From Bifidobacterium primatium (GTDB lineage Bacteria > Actinomycetota > Actinomycetes > Actinomycetales > Bifidobacteriaceae): DNA of 64,000 nt. Below are positions 46,009 through 54,673 of this stretch, piece after piece. How positions within the stretch are numbered: position 1 is the first letter of the stretch; every line of letters begins with the position of its first letter. The notes under the pieces were generated by a model that was not told the DNA's origin, did no database searches, and was given only the letters and a program-made list of their open reading frames with translations. The stretch is from contig NZ_PEBI01000003.1 of NCBI RefSeq assembly GCF_002802875.1, positions 1 through 64,000 on the forward strand, given 5' to 3'. Both the position numbers and the translations under genes were made by a program.

Positions 46009-48137
46009 TCCGCGTAGCAATCGACGGTCCCGCCGGCGTCGGCAAGTCCTCCACTTCGAAGGCCCTGGCCACCTATTTCGGATTCGCCTATCTCGACACC
46101 GGTGCCATGTACCGCGCCGCCGCCTGGTGGTGCCTGAACCAGGGCATCGACCTTGACGCGGAACAGCCCGACGAGAACCTCATCGTCGCCACGGTGGGCA
46201 GACTCTTCACGGAGGATCATTTCGACATCTCCGTGGATCCCGCCAATCCCGATGTTACCTGCGACGGCGAAAGCATCGCCGAGGCCATCCGGTCCCGCGA
46301 GGTCTCGTCCCACGTCTCCGTGGTGTCCTCCATCCTTCCGGTCCGTCACCTGCTGATCGCCGCGCAGCGTGCGTTCATCGCCCGCGAGGAGAACGGGGAC
46401 TCGTTCTCGCACGGTGCCGGAATCGTCGCCGAGGGCCGGGACATCACCACGGTCGTCGCCCCGGATGCCGAGGTGCGTGTGCTGCTCACCGCGCGTGAGG
46501 AGGTCCGCGCCGCCCGTCGAGCCGACCAGAGCGCCGGCGTGGCCGCGGTCGGAGCCGACGACGTGGCCGCCCGCGACAAGGCCGATTCCAAGGTCACCAG
46601 CTTCATGACCGCCGCCGACGGCGTCACCACCGTCGACAATTCGGACATGGACTTCTCCCAGACCCTCGACGTGCTCATCCGCATGGTGGAGGACGCCATG
46701 GAGGAGAAGGCGTACGAGGACTATGCCGCAAACCTTTCCGAATACGAGCTGAGCGACGAGGACGAGAGTCTGGTGCAGGGCGCGTTCACGACGCCGGAGG
46801 AGCGCTCCCGTTCCAAGGCCGTGGGCGTGCTCGCCGTGGTCGGCCGTCCGAACGTCGGCAAGTCCACGCTGGTGAACCGCATCCTCGGCCGCCGCGCCGC
46901 GGTCGTCGAGGACACCCCCGGCGTCACCCGCGACCGTGTGAGCTATGACGCCGAATGGGCCGGCACCGACTTCAAACTCGTCGACACCGGCGGTTGGGAG
47001 GCCGACGTCGAAGGCATCGAATCCTCCATCGCATCCCAGGCGGAGATCGCCGTGCAGCTCGCCGATGCGGTGCTGTTGGTCGTCGACGGCACCGTCGGTC
47101 TTACCGCCAGCGACGAGCGTATCGTGAAGATGATTCGCCAGTCCGGCAAGCCGGTCACTCTGGCGGTCAATAAGGTCGATTCGCAGGCCGACGAGTACCT
47201 GTCCGCGGAATTCTGGAAGCTGGGACTGGGCGAGCCGTTTGGCATCTCCGCCATGCACGGCCGCGGCATCGGCGACCTGCTCGACGAGGCCTTGGAGAAG
47301 CTGCGCTCCGCAGAGAAGACCTCGGGTCTGCTCACTCCCACGGACCTGCGTCGAGTGGCCCTGATCGGCCGTCCGAATGTCGGCAAGTCGTCGCTGCTCA
47401 ACCGTCTCGCTGGCGAGGACCGCGCCGTAGTCAACGATCTGGCCGGCACCACCCGCGACCCCGTCGACGAAGTGGTGACCGTGGACGACGAGGACTGGCT
47501 GTTCATCGACACGGCCGGCATCAAACGTCGTCTGCACAAGTTGTCCGGCGCCGAATACTATTCGACCCTGCGCACGCAGGCGGCGTTGGAGCGTTCCGAA
47601 CTCGCGCTCGTGCTGTTCGACGTGTCCCAGCCGATCTCCGATCAGGACCTCAAGGTGATGAGCCAGGCCGTCGATGCCGGCCGTGCCATCGTGCTGGTGT
47701 TCAACAAGTGGGATCTGCTCGACGACTTCGGCCGCCAGCGCATCGAACGACTGTGGAAGACCGAATTCAACCGCGTCACCTGGGCGCAGCGCGTCAATCT
47801 TTCGGCGAAGACCGGCTGGCACACCAACCGTCTGACCGGAGCGATGCACACCGCCTTGGAATCCTGGGATAAGCGCATACCCACCGGCAAGCTCAACTCC
47901 TTCCTCGGACAGTTGCAGGCCGCGCACCCGCATCCGCTGCGTGGCGGCAAGCAGCCGCGCATCCTGTTCGCGACTCAGGCCTCGAACCGTCCGCCGCGGT
48001 TCGTCATCTTCGCGACGGGCTTCCTCGAGCACGGCTATCGCCGATACATCGAGCGCAGCCTGCGTGAGGAGTTCGGCTTCGAGGGCTCGCCGATCCAGAT
48101 CTCGGTGAACATCCGAGAGAAGAAGCGCCGCAAGTAG
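46005..48137 (+). CDS. cmk-der: Fused cytidylate kinase–GTPase Der
   Basis: One 710-residue frame joins two essential enzymes. Residues 1 to about 225 are cytidylate kinase: [15 protein letters not shown] (P-loop), LDTGAMYRA and [14 protein letters not shown] near 143. From about 275 it is the double GTPase Der: P-loop [16 protein letters not shown] near 281, [14 protein letters not shown], second P-loop [15 protein letters not shown] near 454, NKWDLLDD near 567 and a KH-like C-terminus ending in KKRRK. Der acts in 50S assembly; Cmk makes CDP. The start codon is GTG. An in-frame ATG at 46698 with GGAGG 5 nt upstream could also start Der alone (479 residues). Confidence 0.96.
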   Translation: MIRVAIDGPAGVGKSSTSKALATYFGFAYLDTGAMYRAAAWWCLNQGIDLDAEQPDENLIVATVGRLFTEDHFDISVDPANPDVTCDGESIAEAIRSREVSSHVSVVSSILPVRHLLIAAQRAFIAREENGDSFSHGAGIVAEGRDITTVVAPDAEVRVLLTAREEVRAARRADQSAGVAAVGADDVAARDKADSKVTSFMTAADGVTTVDNSDMDFSQTLDVLIRMVEDAMEEKAYEDYAANLSEYELSDEDESLVQGAFTTPEERSRSKAVGVLAVVGRPNVGKSTLVNRILGRRAAVVEDTPGVTRDRVSYDAEWAGTDFKLVDTGGWEADVEGIESSIASQAEIAVQLADAVLLVVDGTVGLTASDERIVKMIRQSGKPVTLAVNKVDSQADEYLSAEFWKLGLGEPFGISAMHGRGIGDLLDEALEKLRSAEKTSGLLTPTDLRRVALIGRPNVGKSSLLNRLAGEDRAVVNDLAGTTRDPVDEVVTVDDEDWLFIDTAGIKRRLHKLSGAEYYSTLRTQAALERSELALVLFDVSQPISDQDLKVMSQAVDAGRAIVLVFNKWDLLDDFGRQRIERLWKTEFNRVTWAQRVNLSAKTGWHTNRLTGAMHTALESWDKRIPTGKLNSFLGQLQAAHPHPLRGGKQPRILFATQASNRPPRFVIFATGFLEHGYRRYIERSLREEFGFEGSPIQISVNIREKKRRK

Positions 48138-48293
48138 CGTCTCGTCACCGTTGTTCGGTGGCGGATGCGCAGGCGTTGTCCTGCAGGTGAAAATTGAAAT
48201 GATGGCCGGTGTCATATCGATGCCGGCCATCATGCATTTACGCATGCCTCCACACCATGATTTCCAATAAGACACGCCGTGCCGTCGATGATT

Positions 48294-48322
48294 TTGACAG
48301 CGGCATAATCGTCGGGTATATT
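48294..48322 (+). promoter_or_regulatory. tRNA-Pro promoter
   Basis: A perfect consensus TTGACA, a 17-nt spacer and TATATT lie 24 bp upstream of the tRNA, with start expected near 48329. Confidence 0.88.
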
Positions 48323-48346
48323 ATCTACTCGTTGCGCAAGCGACAT

Positions 48347-48420
<74 letters not shown>

Positions 48421-48427
48421 CGATTTA

Positions 48428-48458
48428 GCTCGGAATTTCAACGATTCCGGGCTTTTTT
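48428..48458 (+). terminator. tRNA-Pro terminator
   Basis: GCTCGGAAT and ATTCCGGGC (one G·T pair) form a 9-bp stem with a 7-nt loop, followed by six T. Confidence 0.85.
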
Positions 48459-49363
48459 GTATCTTGCGATAACCCGTGTTTTTACCCGTTCGGACACGAC
48501 GGGAAACGCCACTGCCCCGTGACCGCGTGACCGGCGTTTAGCCGACGTCACAGCCGAAACGCATGTACGCCGACATGGAGCCACTGGCCAACGCCGAAAC
48601 ATACCAAAGTGAAGACACTGAGTCTGGGTTTGACGAGTCGCAGGAGACCAAGCCTCATATCGATGCGCTGGGCTACGGCTGTGATTCCGATGGGGAGCCC
48701 GGACCGGCGCCCCGAATCTCCGTTCCGCGGGGGAGCCAAGGATGACCGGTGCCCATCATCTGCGACGCGTGTCTAGCAAAACGGAGGAGCCGAACCGCGC
48801 GACGCACCAAAAGCAAGGAAAACTCACAGAACCATGATTACCATGGGTACCCATCCGACGAAATCGGCGTGACTGCAGGCGTTATGGAGAAGAACACCAA
48901 CAGTGCACTGGGCGACCTCTCGCTCCCGTTGATTCATCCCGGCAAGAATAGAAGGCGTTTCTTCAAACATAGTCGAAGGTGATTCCGAGGAGCTGAGGAA
49001 CGAAAAGTCCTCGGATACTGGAGGAACGGATCGTCGGTCTTGCCCAGTGCAGTACAGTAGTCGGGCAACGAGTTGAGCAGTCTCGCAAAGAGCAAATCGT
49101 TCTCGGCCCGCCAGCGGTTTGTGACTCTCAGGCCGGTGCGTCGTCTCTCGTCGAGACTCCTCCCGCCTCCTCACGCATTGCCTTTAGCCTTTTGCAGACA
49201 GCCCCATCGACTGGAAAGACTTTCTACGGATAAGAACTCGAACAGGTGAAGTCGCCGCTGCGGATGAACTCACGATTATGTCCAACGTCGAGGTACCCTC
49301 TCGCGAAAGCTGTGACCAAAACACAAAATCAACCGCATAGACCCACGGCTGCGGACTGTCTTA
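48459..49363. other. About 0.9 kb without a convincing gene
   Basis: Downstream of tRNA-Pro I see no gene with normal codon use and a good start. On the minus strand, about 48944–49174, a stop-bounded stretch of about 75 codons reads like protein (TNRWRAENDLLFARLLNSLP…) but has no start or family match and may be a gene remnant. On the plus strand a GTG at 48749, with AGGA upstream, opens a 77-codon frame of doubtful reality. A tandem GTGACCGC/GTGACCGG lies near 48513. No copy of the tRNA 3' end was found to mark an attachment site. Confidence 0.55.
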
Positions 49364-49573
49364 TCAGATGTCGTCCTCGTCGCCGTCATTATGTGGCTTG
49401 TTCCGGGAGTCGTAGACAATACCCAAAAAGACACCAAGCGTCGTGCCGGCCGAAAGCCACAGGACGATGTTATGGGTGAGCATGCCGACGGCGATACCGA
49501 AAAGCATGCCAAGGCAGACGCCGAACGGCAGTCTCGTATGTGGAATGTTGTTTCGCCCATTGCGGTTCGTCAT
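49364..49573 (-). CDS. Small membrane protein
   Basis: This 69-residue protein begins with a basic segment (MTNRNGRNNIPHTRLP). Two hydrophobic helices follow (about 17–34 and 37–54), with glycine-rich patterns such as GVCLGMLFGIAVG. It ends in a very acidic tail (DGDEDDI). The gradient from positive N-terminus to negative C-terminus and the GGGGA 5 nt before the ATG make it look real. I do not recognise the family and no function can be inferred. The 245 bp between it and the next gene hold nothing I can support. Confidence 0.6.
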   Translation of the reverse strand: MTNRNGRNNIPHTRLPFGVCLGMLFGIAVGMLTHNIVLWLSAGTTLGVFLGIVYDSRNKPHNDGDEDDI

Positions 49574-49818
49574 CCGAGTCCCCGTTCTTTTTTGATAGCT
49601 CCCTTTCAGTCTACCTAGACTTTCATCTCTGTTCCCAGTTCAGTGACGGCGCCGATGCCACGCCTTCTGTCATGGGATCCGCCTTAGCCTGAGAGTCGGC
49701 GGTCTCAAGACCATCGCAGACAGCGGCACTGAATAACGGCACCCCCAAACGATGCGGCCTGGAATCAGTTGGTATGAATAAGACCGAGTTGCATTTCTGA
49801 TCGGAGCATTCTCACGTG

Positions 49819-50694
49819 TCATTGTCGAGATAACCGGGCCGCGCGCCGCACATCCGAAAGGAAGGCCTTCAATCGCTTCTCCCGCCTGCGGTTGTCGCAG
49901 AACCGGCATTCCCAATACGACAACACGGTCCATCCCTCATCCACCAGCCGCTGACGGTCCTCCAGCGTCTCCTCCCATTGGGTGGCATGCGCATCCTGCC
50001 ATATGCGCAGCATCTCCGGAGGAAACGCCTTCCTTTTGCATTCCGAACGGTCGTGCCACAGGCACGGGTCCACGAATATCATGATTCGATACTTCGGCAG
50101 CGCGATGTCCGGCGGGCCCGGATACCGATCGTCGTATTTGCGGAACCGGAACCCGTCGCGGAACAGACGCGACCTCAGCCGAGACAGCAACGGCTCCATG
50201 TACGAGGATTTCTCGGCGGTCGTCTTGTTTTGGGATCCGGCGACCTGCAAGGCATAGAGCATGCCCATATCCTGCTCATCCGAACCGTATTTGAAGGATG
50301 CCGTGACGTTCGGGGCCACAATTCCCACAATCGTGCGCACGGTCTCCTTCGCTTCCTCTCGCGACTGCGCTATGCCACGGGCCTCCAATTCGGGGATCGT
50401 ATACACCCATTCGCCGCGGATGTTTTCGATGAACGCCGTGACGCCATTGAGCCTGGCCGGTTCGGGCGCAACCGCCGCCACATGCCGTCTTCTTTGACTC
50501 TTCCAACCGTTACGACGGCCTTGTGACGTCAGATGGTATCCGTGGCATTGAGGACACAGATAATAACGACGTTCATCCTTGGCGGAGGCGGCGCCGCGGC
50601 GTGCGCGGCGCGTTGACGCCAACGCGATCTTGGCGTCCAGCTCGGTGGGGTATCGAATCTTGCCGCACGATCTGGTCGTCTCCTGACGTCCCAT
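49819..50694 (-). CDS. Zinc-ribbon plus Vsr-like endonuclease fold protein
   Basis: The 291-residue protein has two parts. The N-terminal 60 residues carry C10 and a CPQCHGYHLTS ribbon (C47, C50) like those of many actinobacterial and phage proteins. Residues about 165–285 resemble the very-short-patch-repair (Vsr) nuclease: GFRFRKYDDRYPGPPDIALP with the putative metal Asp at 196, then KYRIMIFVDPCLWHD. The Cys zinc ligands C211, C219 and C263 (WEC) fit Vsr. The Vsr histidine corresponding to D209 is changed, while H214 remains. Vsr enzymes nick T·G mismatches left by Dcm-type cytosine methylation, but no methyltransferase gene is nearby. Activity is therefore uncertain. GGGGAG precedes the ATG. 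Confidence 0.72.
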   Translation of the reverse strand: MGRQETTRSCGKIRYPTELDAKIALASTRRARRGAASAKDERRYYLCPQCHGYHLTSQGRRNGWKSQRRRHVAAVAPEPARLNGVTAFIENIRGEWVYTIPELEARGIAQSREEAKETVRTIVGIVAPNVTASFKYGSDEQDMGMLYALQVAGSQNKTTAEKSSYMEPLLSRLRSRLFRDGFRFRKYDDRYPGPPDIALPKYRIMIFVDPCLWHDRSECKRKAFPPEMLRIWQDAHATQWEETLEDRQRLVDEGWTVLSYWECRFCDNRRREKRLKAFLSDVRRAARLSRQ

Positions 50695-50825
50695 ATGCTC
50701 CCCACATCTGCTGTCGTATCTGAAATCTGCGAGCCTTCTTCTTCGGTGTCTTCAGACCCATGGCACCTCCGACAGCAGCAAATACAGGTTGTTATTATTC
50801 CACGTATTCCACGACCGGCTCAAGA

Positions 50826-51038
50826 TCAATCACCGGTTTTCGGCTTCTTGCGTGGCCGTCCTCCACCGACGCCGCGTCCGGGACGGGCCGCATTCCAAGC
50901 GTCTATGGTCTCAGGCAGCCATCCTCGCGTTCTGCCTATCATCACATCCGGTTCGGGCAGCTTGTAACCGGTGGAACTCGGGTTCTTGATACCGAGGCGC
51001 TCGCCGATCTCCTTGATGCCGAGATAATGTGCGGTCAT
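50826..51038 (-). CDS. AlpA/excisionase-like HTH DNA-binding protein
   Basis: This is a 70-residue protein with a MerR/AlpA-type helix-turn-helix: YLGIKEIGERLGI near residues 5–17, then a wing TGYKLPEPDVMIG and GWLPETIDAWNAARPGRG. The C-terminus is basic (RPRKKPKTG). Such small proteins serve as phage regulators or excisionases. ATG 51038 follows GAAGGAG by 5 nt, so an earlier possible start is not needed. It lies upstream of the nuclease-like gene on the same strand, with a 131-bp gap containing a basic mini-frame. Confidence 0.72.
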   Translation of the reverse strand: MTAHYLGIKEIGERLGIKNPSSTGYKLPEPDVMIGRTRGWLPETIDAWNAARPGRGVGGGRPRKKPKTGD

Positions 51039-51132
51039 TGTTTCTCCTTCGTCATTGTTCACTTGTGATACCGTCGCAGTCATGGTCAGGCCTTGAAGAG
51101 CGGGGACTGTCCTCAAGTGAGACGGATACCGC

Positions 51133-51585
51133 TTACTGCTTCTGCGTCTTCACGGTGATGGTCGTTCCCATCATGGTCGTCTGCCAGCTCACGCCATCGG
51201 ATTTCGTATAGGTGAACTCCTTCGTGGCGTCCTGTGAGCCAAGCAGTGACGATTCCATGGCGGCGGTGTCGCCCTTGCTGGTCCATTTCCAGTCGCCGGC
51301 CTTGGTGGGGGCCTCGTAGGTTCCTTTCCAGTACAGGCTCCTGGTATCGGTGCCGACGAAGTTGATTTCGATGGTGTCGGCGGTGATGGTCGCTTCCATA
51401 TAGGAATCCGTGCTGTTCGAATTCGTCTGCTTCCACGTTCCCGTCAGATCAGCTGGTTTCGGTGTTTCCTTTTGCTGTGACGTGCCTGACTGTGCATCGG
51501 TGACCGATGATTCGTTGGAATTGCCGCAGGCGGCCAATACCGTCAGCATCGTTATGACGGCGACTGTTGCGATGATCTTCTTCAT
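51133..51585 (-). CDS. Small lipoprotein, hypothetical
   Basis: The 150-residue protein has a classic lipoprotein signal peptide: KK, a hydrophobic core, and lipobox LAAC with Cys at about residue 20. It is followed by a Ser/Gln/Glu-rich linker. The mature part (about 45–150) is rich in Thr and Trp with alternating beta pattern (TGTWKQT, LYWKGTYEAP, GDWKWTSK) and could be a lipocalin-like barrel of the extracytoplasmic DUF type. Lgt (22303) would process it. Function unknown. GGGAG precedes the ATG and a good promoter lies upstream. Confidence 0.82.
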   Translation of the reverse strand: MKKIIATVAVITMLTVLAACGNSNESSVTDAQSGTSQQKETPKPADLTGTWKQTNSNSTDSYMEATITADTIEINFVGTDTRSLYWKGTYEAPTKAGDWKWTSKGDTAAMESSLLGSQDATKEFTYTKSDGVSWQTTMMGTTITVKTQKQ

Positions 51586-51623
51586 GGCATGCTCCCTTGC
51601 ATTGCTTACGACGGCTCCGGACC

Positions 51624-51652
51624 GTTATATGGTCTGCCGCAATTGCATACAA
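51624..51652 (-). promoter_or_regulatory. Lipoprotein gene promoter
   Basis: On the minus strand TTGTAT, a 17-nt spacer and TATAAC give a well-spaced promoter with start near 51617, about 32 nt before the ATG. Confidence 0.7.
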
Positions 51653-51918
51653 CACTACAGGTCAATGGCGATTGAGATACGTCGAGTGTGTCTCCGTTGG
51701 CCGGCTTCCATGGACCTGATTCTCGTAAGCCAAATCAGCTGCCGAGAATTGTTCCGCACTTTGCCTGTTGGCCGGCGCAACACCACAATAACCATCTCGG
51801 AATCGAATCACCACCCATCAACCACCACGATTCCATGGCGACTTTCCTTATGCCTGTGGGCCAGAAGAAAAAGAAGAGCCGATGTCCAGCAAAAACACGA
51901 CGGTATGCCATCCCGACG

Positions 51919-51924
51919 TACAGT
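51919..51924 (+). promoter_or_regulatory. -10-like box before GNAT gene
   Basis: TACAGT ends 7 nt before ATG 51932, the leaderless geometry seen elsewhere in this window. AGGAAT in the spacer could alternatively be a weak ribosome site. The rest of the 346-bp divergent region (51586–51931) holds no gene; a GTTGGCCGGC motif occurs twice, near 51698 and 51767. Confidence 0.4.
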
Positions 51925-51931
51925 AGGAATC

Positions 51932-52405
51932 ATGCGATTCCTCATCCGCAGATACCGTTCCGGTGACGCCGCAGCGACTCTCGCGGTATTCCGCAAGTCA
52001 ATCGCCGGCCTAGCGTCACACGACTACGATACGAAGCAGATTCGCGTCTGGGCCGGCCATACGGGAACCATATGGCAATGGGACCGGCAACGATCATCCA
52101 CACCCACATGGGTCGCCACGCCACCGGATGACGATGAAGCGGTTACAGGCTTCATCGACGTCGACGAAAACGGATACATCGGCAGGCTGTTCGTGGACCC
52201 GACACACGCGAGACTCGGCATGGCATCGATGCTCCTCACCGAAATGGAACACCACACCCGCGCTCGCGGTCTGACACAGCTGAGCGTGCACACGAGCAGC
52301 ACCGCAAGACCGTTCTTCGAACATCACGGATTCCATGTCGAGCAGGTCCGACACCCGGCAATCGGGACCATATCGTTCACCAACTACCTGATGGTCAGAC
52401 CATAA
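51932..52405 (+). CDS. GNAT family N-acetyltransferase
   Basis: The 157-residue protein has the GNAT fold: beta-1 MRFLIRRYRSGDAAATLAVF, central strand with GFIDVDENGYIGRLFVDP near 78, and the acetyl-CoA pyrophosphate loop THARLGMASMLL near 96 (a variant of RxxGxG/A). The C-terminal strand reads FFEHHGFHVEQ. Substrate unknown; small GNATs acetylate amino groups of metabolites or proteins. It is divergent from the lipoprotein gene and lies in the region with C/A-rich top strand. Confidence 0.88.
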   Translation: MRFLIRRYRSGDAAATLAVFRKSIAGLASHDYDTKQIRVWAGHTGTIWQWDRQRSSTPTWVATPPDDDEAVTGFIDVDENGYIGRLFVDPTHARLGMASMLLTEMEHHTRARGLTQLSVHTSSTARPFFEHHGFHVEQVRHPAIGTISFTNYLMVRP

Positions 52406-52479
52406 CCACCAGACCGGCACCCTTTTGATTCTCGCCGAACACCGGGCAGACGCATCTCGCGCCGAAACACAGGTCCAAA

Positions 52480-52869
52480 TCAGAGAACGGCGGAAACCAA
52501 CAGGAGGGCCAGCGAAACAACCGGGAACAACGCCTGCTTGACGGCAGCGCCACGCTTATCGGGACTGCCGGTGAACAACACCAGGGCGGCGAGTGCCATG
52601 GACACGGTGCCCGCAACCATCAACGTCACGCCGACGACATACTGCCCGGCGAAAACAAGCACCGCACCCACCAAGGCCATGACGCCGAGAAACAGATTAT
52701 AGAAGCCCTGGTTATAGGCCATCTCTCTCGTCGCCTCCGCCTCCTGCGACGACACGATGGAAAACGTCCTCATCGTCCTCGGATCGGTCCAGCGAAACGA
52801 CTCCAAAACAAAAATCAGCCCATGAAGCAACCCGGCAAGAACCGCGAACACACACGACGCCACGAGCAT
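52480..52869 (-). CDS. DUF1304 family membrane protein
   Basis: The 129-residue protein has four predicted membrane helices (about 1–18, 58–76, 78–96 and 105–126). The DUF1304 block with HGLIFVLESFRWTDPRT near residue 15 and the motif NQGFYNLFLG near 50 are family signatures. Function unknown. ATG 52869 was chosen because GGGAGGG precedes it; an upstream start adds a non-conserved segment. It is divergent from nhaA with 276 bp between starts. Confidence 0.88.
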   Translation of the reverse strand: MLVASCVFAVLAGLLHGLIFVLESFRWTDPRTMRTFSIVSSQEAEATREMAYNQGFYNLFLGVMALVGAVLVFAGQYVVGVTLMVAGTVSMALAALVLFTGSPDKRGAAVKQALFPVVSLALLLVSAVL

Positions 52870-52925
52870 ACGAATTCCCTCCCACACACAACAAAACGTC
52901 AAACACAATAACAGTCCCCATATAA

Positions 52926-52949
52926 AAGACCACTAGTAGAAGACCACTA
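52926..52949. repeat. Tandem AAGACCACTA repeats
   Basis: AAGACCACTA occurs twice with a 14-bp period, in the divergent region between the DUF1304 gene and nhaA. This could be an operator pair. A GATGGG/CCCATC hairpin also lies at about 53033–53051 in the nhaA leader. Confidence 0.45.
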
Positions 52950-53145
52950 AACCAGCCGCCATACAACACGTTCAATAGCGACGCCGGCAGCAACCGCATA
53001 CGCCGCGCGCCACGTCATGTTTCGCGCACGGCGATGGGGGAGAAGCCCATCATGTACTCTGGAAAGGTTGAATCCTCGCGGCCGCAAACCAGCCAACAAC
53101 CAACGGCCGACTCCATTCACAAAAGCAGTTGTTAGGAGCAAACAC

Positions 53146-54516
53146 ATGACATCAGGTCCCCAAATCCACGAGGGCATACTCGAACCCGGCGCCATCAACA
53201 TCCACAAAGGCAAACGACGCCTCATCGAACTCACCCACTCGTCCACCAAAGCCACCATACTCATGGTGTCCGCCGCGCTCGCCGCCTTCGCCATCGAAAA
53301 CACGCCGGCACTGCCATACTTCAACGAATTCTGGCAATCCGTGCACCTGACATTCTCCGTCGGCGCATTCCATGCGAACATCAGCCTCGAACACTTCATC
53401 AACGACTTCCTCATGGCCCTGTTCTTCCTCATGGTCGGCCTCGAGATCAAACACGAAATACGCGCCGGAGAACTCACCGAACCACGCAAGGCCATACTGC
53501 CCATCGTCGCCGCCGCAGGAGGTGCCATACTCCCTGCCATCATCTACCTGATCGTGAACGTCGGCGGCCAATACGCGGGCGGATGGGGAGTGCCCATGGC
53601 CAACGACATCGCCTTCTGCCTCGGCCTGCTCGCCCTACTCGGACGACGCATACCATCGGGGCTGCGCGCCTACCTATCCACGCTCACCATCGCCGACGAC
53701 ATGATCGCCATCGCCGTCATCGCACTCTTCTACACCACCAACCTCAGCCTGCCCTGGCTCATCGCCGCACTCGCCGCATACGCCCTGCTCATCGCATTCA
53801 ACCGCTGCCACATCTACGACCTGCCGCCATACCTCATCGTCGGATTCATCCTATGGGTGTGCATGCTCTTCTCCGGAATCCACGCCACCCTGGCCGGCGT
53901 CATGCTGGCGCTTGCCATTCCGGCCCGTTCCGAAATCAGGCTGGACCGGGTGGGCGGCTGGTTCGCGCATCGTGTGCGCAAGGCCGAGGACCGCTACTCT
54001 CCTGACGAGCCGGATGTGGCGCAGCGGGAATACCTGCGTGAGGTGTATTCGATCCGCCGCGTATCGCACGCCACGATTCCGCCGACGATCCGTCTGGAAA
54101 AGCGCCTGCATACGTTCGTGTACTTCTTCGTGCTGCCGTTGTTCGCGTTCTCGAACGCCGGCGTGATACTCGCCGGCATGTCGTTCACTCAGGTCGTGAC
54201 CAGTCCGGTGGCGATAGGCGTGTTTCTGGGGCTGCTTGTCGGCAAGCCTCTCGGAATCTTCATCGCCACATGGGCTACGGTGAGGCTGGGTGTTTCGCAA
54301 CTTCCCAAGGGCGTGCAATGGGGTCACATCGTTGGTGTGTCGGCGCTTGGTGGCGTGGGATTCACCATGGCGATCTTCGTGACGAACCTGTCGTTCACGG
54401 ACCCGCAGGTCACGGCGGTCGCCAAGACAGCCATCCTTGCCGCGTCCATCCTTGCCGGTGCCATCGGCTTCCTGATTCTGCGGCGCGAGGCGTTGAACGC
54501 CGAACACGGATCCTGA
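53146..54516 (+). CDS. nhaA: Na+/H+ antiporter NhaA
   Basis: The 456-residue antiporter exports Na+ in exchange for H+, aiding salt and pH tolerance. FFLMVGLEIKHEIRAGEL near residue 90 is the family block, and TIADDMIAIAVIALFY near 182 has the two transport aspartates; NDIAFCLG lies between. The C-terminal third includes VGKPLGIF. A cytoplasmic insert of about 65 residues (270–325) between membrane helices is rich in Arg and Glu. ATG 53146 follows AGGAGC. Base composition of codon third positions flips from C/A to G/T at about 53930. Confidence 0.95.
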   Translation: MTSGPQIHEGILEPGAINIHKGKRRLIELTHSSTKATILMVSAALAAFAIENTPALPYFNEFWQSVHLTFSVGAFHANISLEHFINDFLMALFFLMVGLEIKHEIRAGELTEPRKAILPIVAAAGGAILPAIIYLIVNVGGQYAGGWGVPMANDIAFCLGLLALLGRRIPSGLRAYLSTLTIADDMIAIAVIALFYTTNLSLPWLIAALAAYALLIAFNRCHIYDLPPYLIVGFILWVCMLFSGIHATLAGVMLALAIPARSEIRLDRVGGWFAHRVRKAEDRYSPDEPDVAQREYLREVYSIRRVSHATIPPTIRLEKRLHTFVYFFVLPLFAFSNAGVILAGMSFTQVVTSPVAIGVFLGLLVGKPLGIFIATWATVRLGVSQLPKGVQWGHIVGVSALGGVGFTMAIFVTNLSFTDPQVTAVAKTAILAASILAGAIGFLILRREALNAEHGS

Positions 54517-54522
54517 CGCGGC

Positions 54523-54569
54523 GATGCCGAAGTGGATTCTCCCGCTTCGGCATCGAAGGGTCTGTTTTT
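54523..54569 (+). terminator. nhaA terminator
   Basis: GATGCCGAAG and CTTCGGCATC form a perfect 10-bp stem with a 12-nt loop, and a TTTTT run follows 10 nt downstream. The distance of the T-run weakens it. Confidence 0.65.
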
Positions 54570-54637
54570 ATCGGTATCGGCAATCAATCTTACGAAACTT
54601 GCCCAAAAGCATTAGGAAGAGGCAAGCCGTCATCCTA

Positions 54638-54643
54638 TACAAT
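54638..54643 (+). promoter_or_regulatory. -10 box before UDP-glucose pyrophosphorylase
   Basis: TACAAT within TATACAAT lies 6 nt before an in-frame ATG at 54650 and 30 nt before the GTG at 54674. The first arrangement would be leaderless, the second has a short leader with GAAAGG. No -35 is visible. Confidence 0.45.
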
Positions 54644-54673
54644 GTGGTGATGTGTCCAAAGAAAGGGAAACCT

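Noticed and set aside
45684-48275. 863-codon minus-strand frame across cmk-der
   Set aside because: The plus-strand frame contains two GTPase domains and a kinase with intact P-loops. The antisense frame is a by-product of GC-rich codons.
48300-48330. dif-like site near GCATAATC…TATATTATC
   Set aside because: The similarity is due to the tRNA-Pro promoter (TTGACA-17-TATATT); the dif half-sites do not match.
49276-49560. 94-codon minus-strand frame overlapping the small membrane protein
   Set aside because: The alternative frame (49364–49573) has a better ribosome site, clear helices and charge gradient; this one is Arg/Ser-rich noise.
52870-53145. Ion-sensing riboswitch upstream of nhaA
   Set aside because: Only one small GATGGG/CCCATC hairpin is visible, and no known nhaA-type or sodium motif can be recognised by eye.
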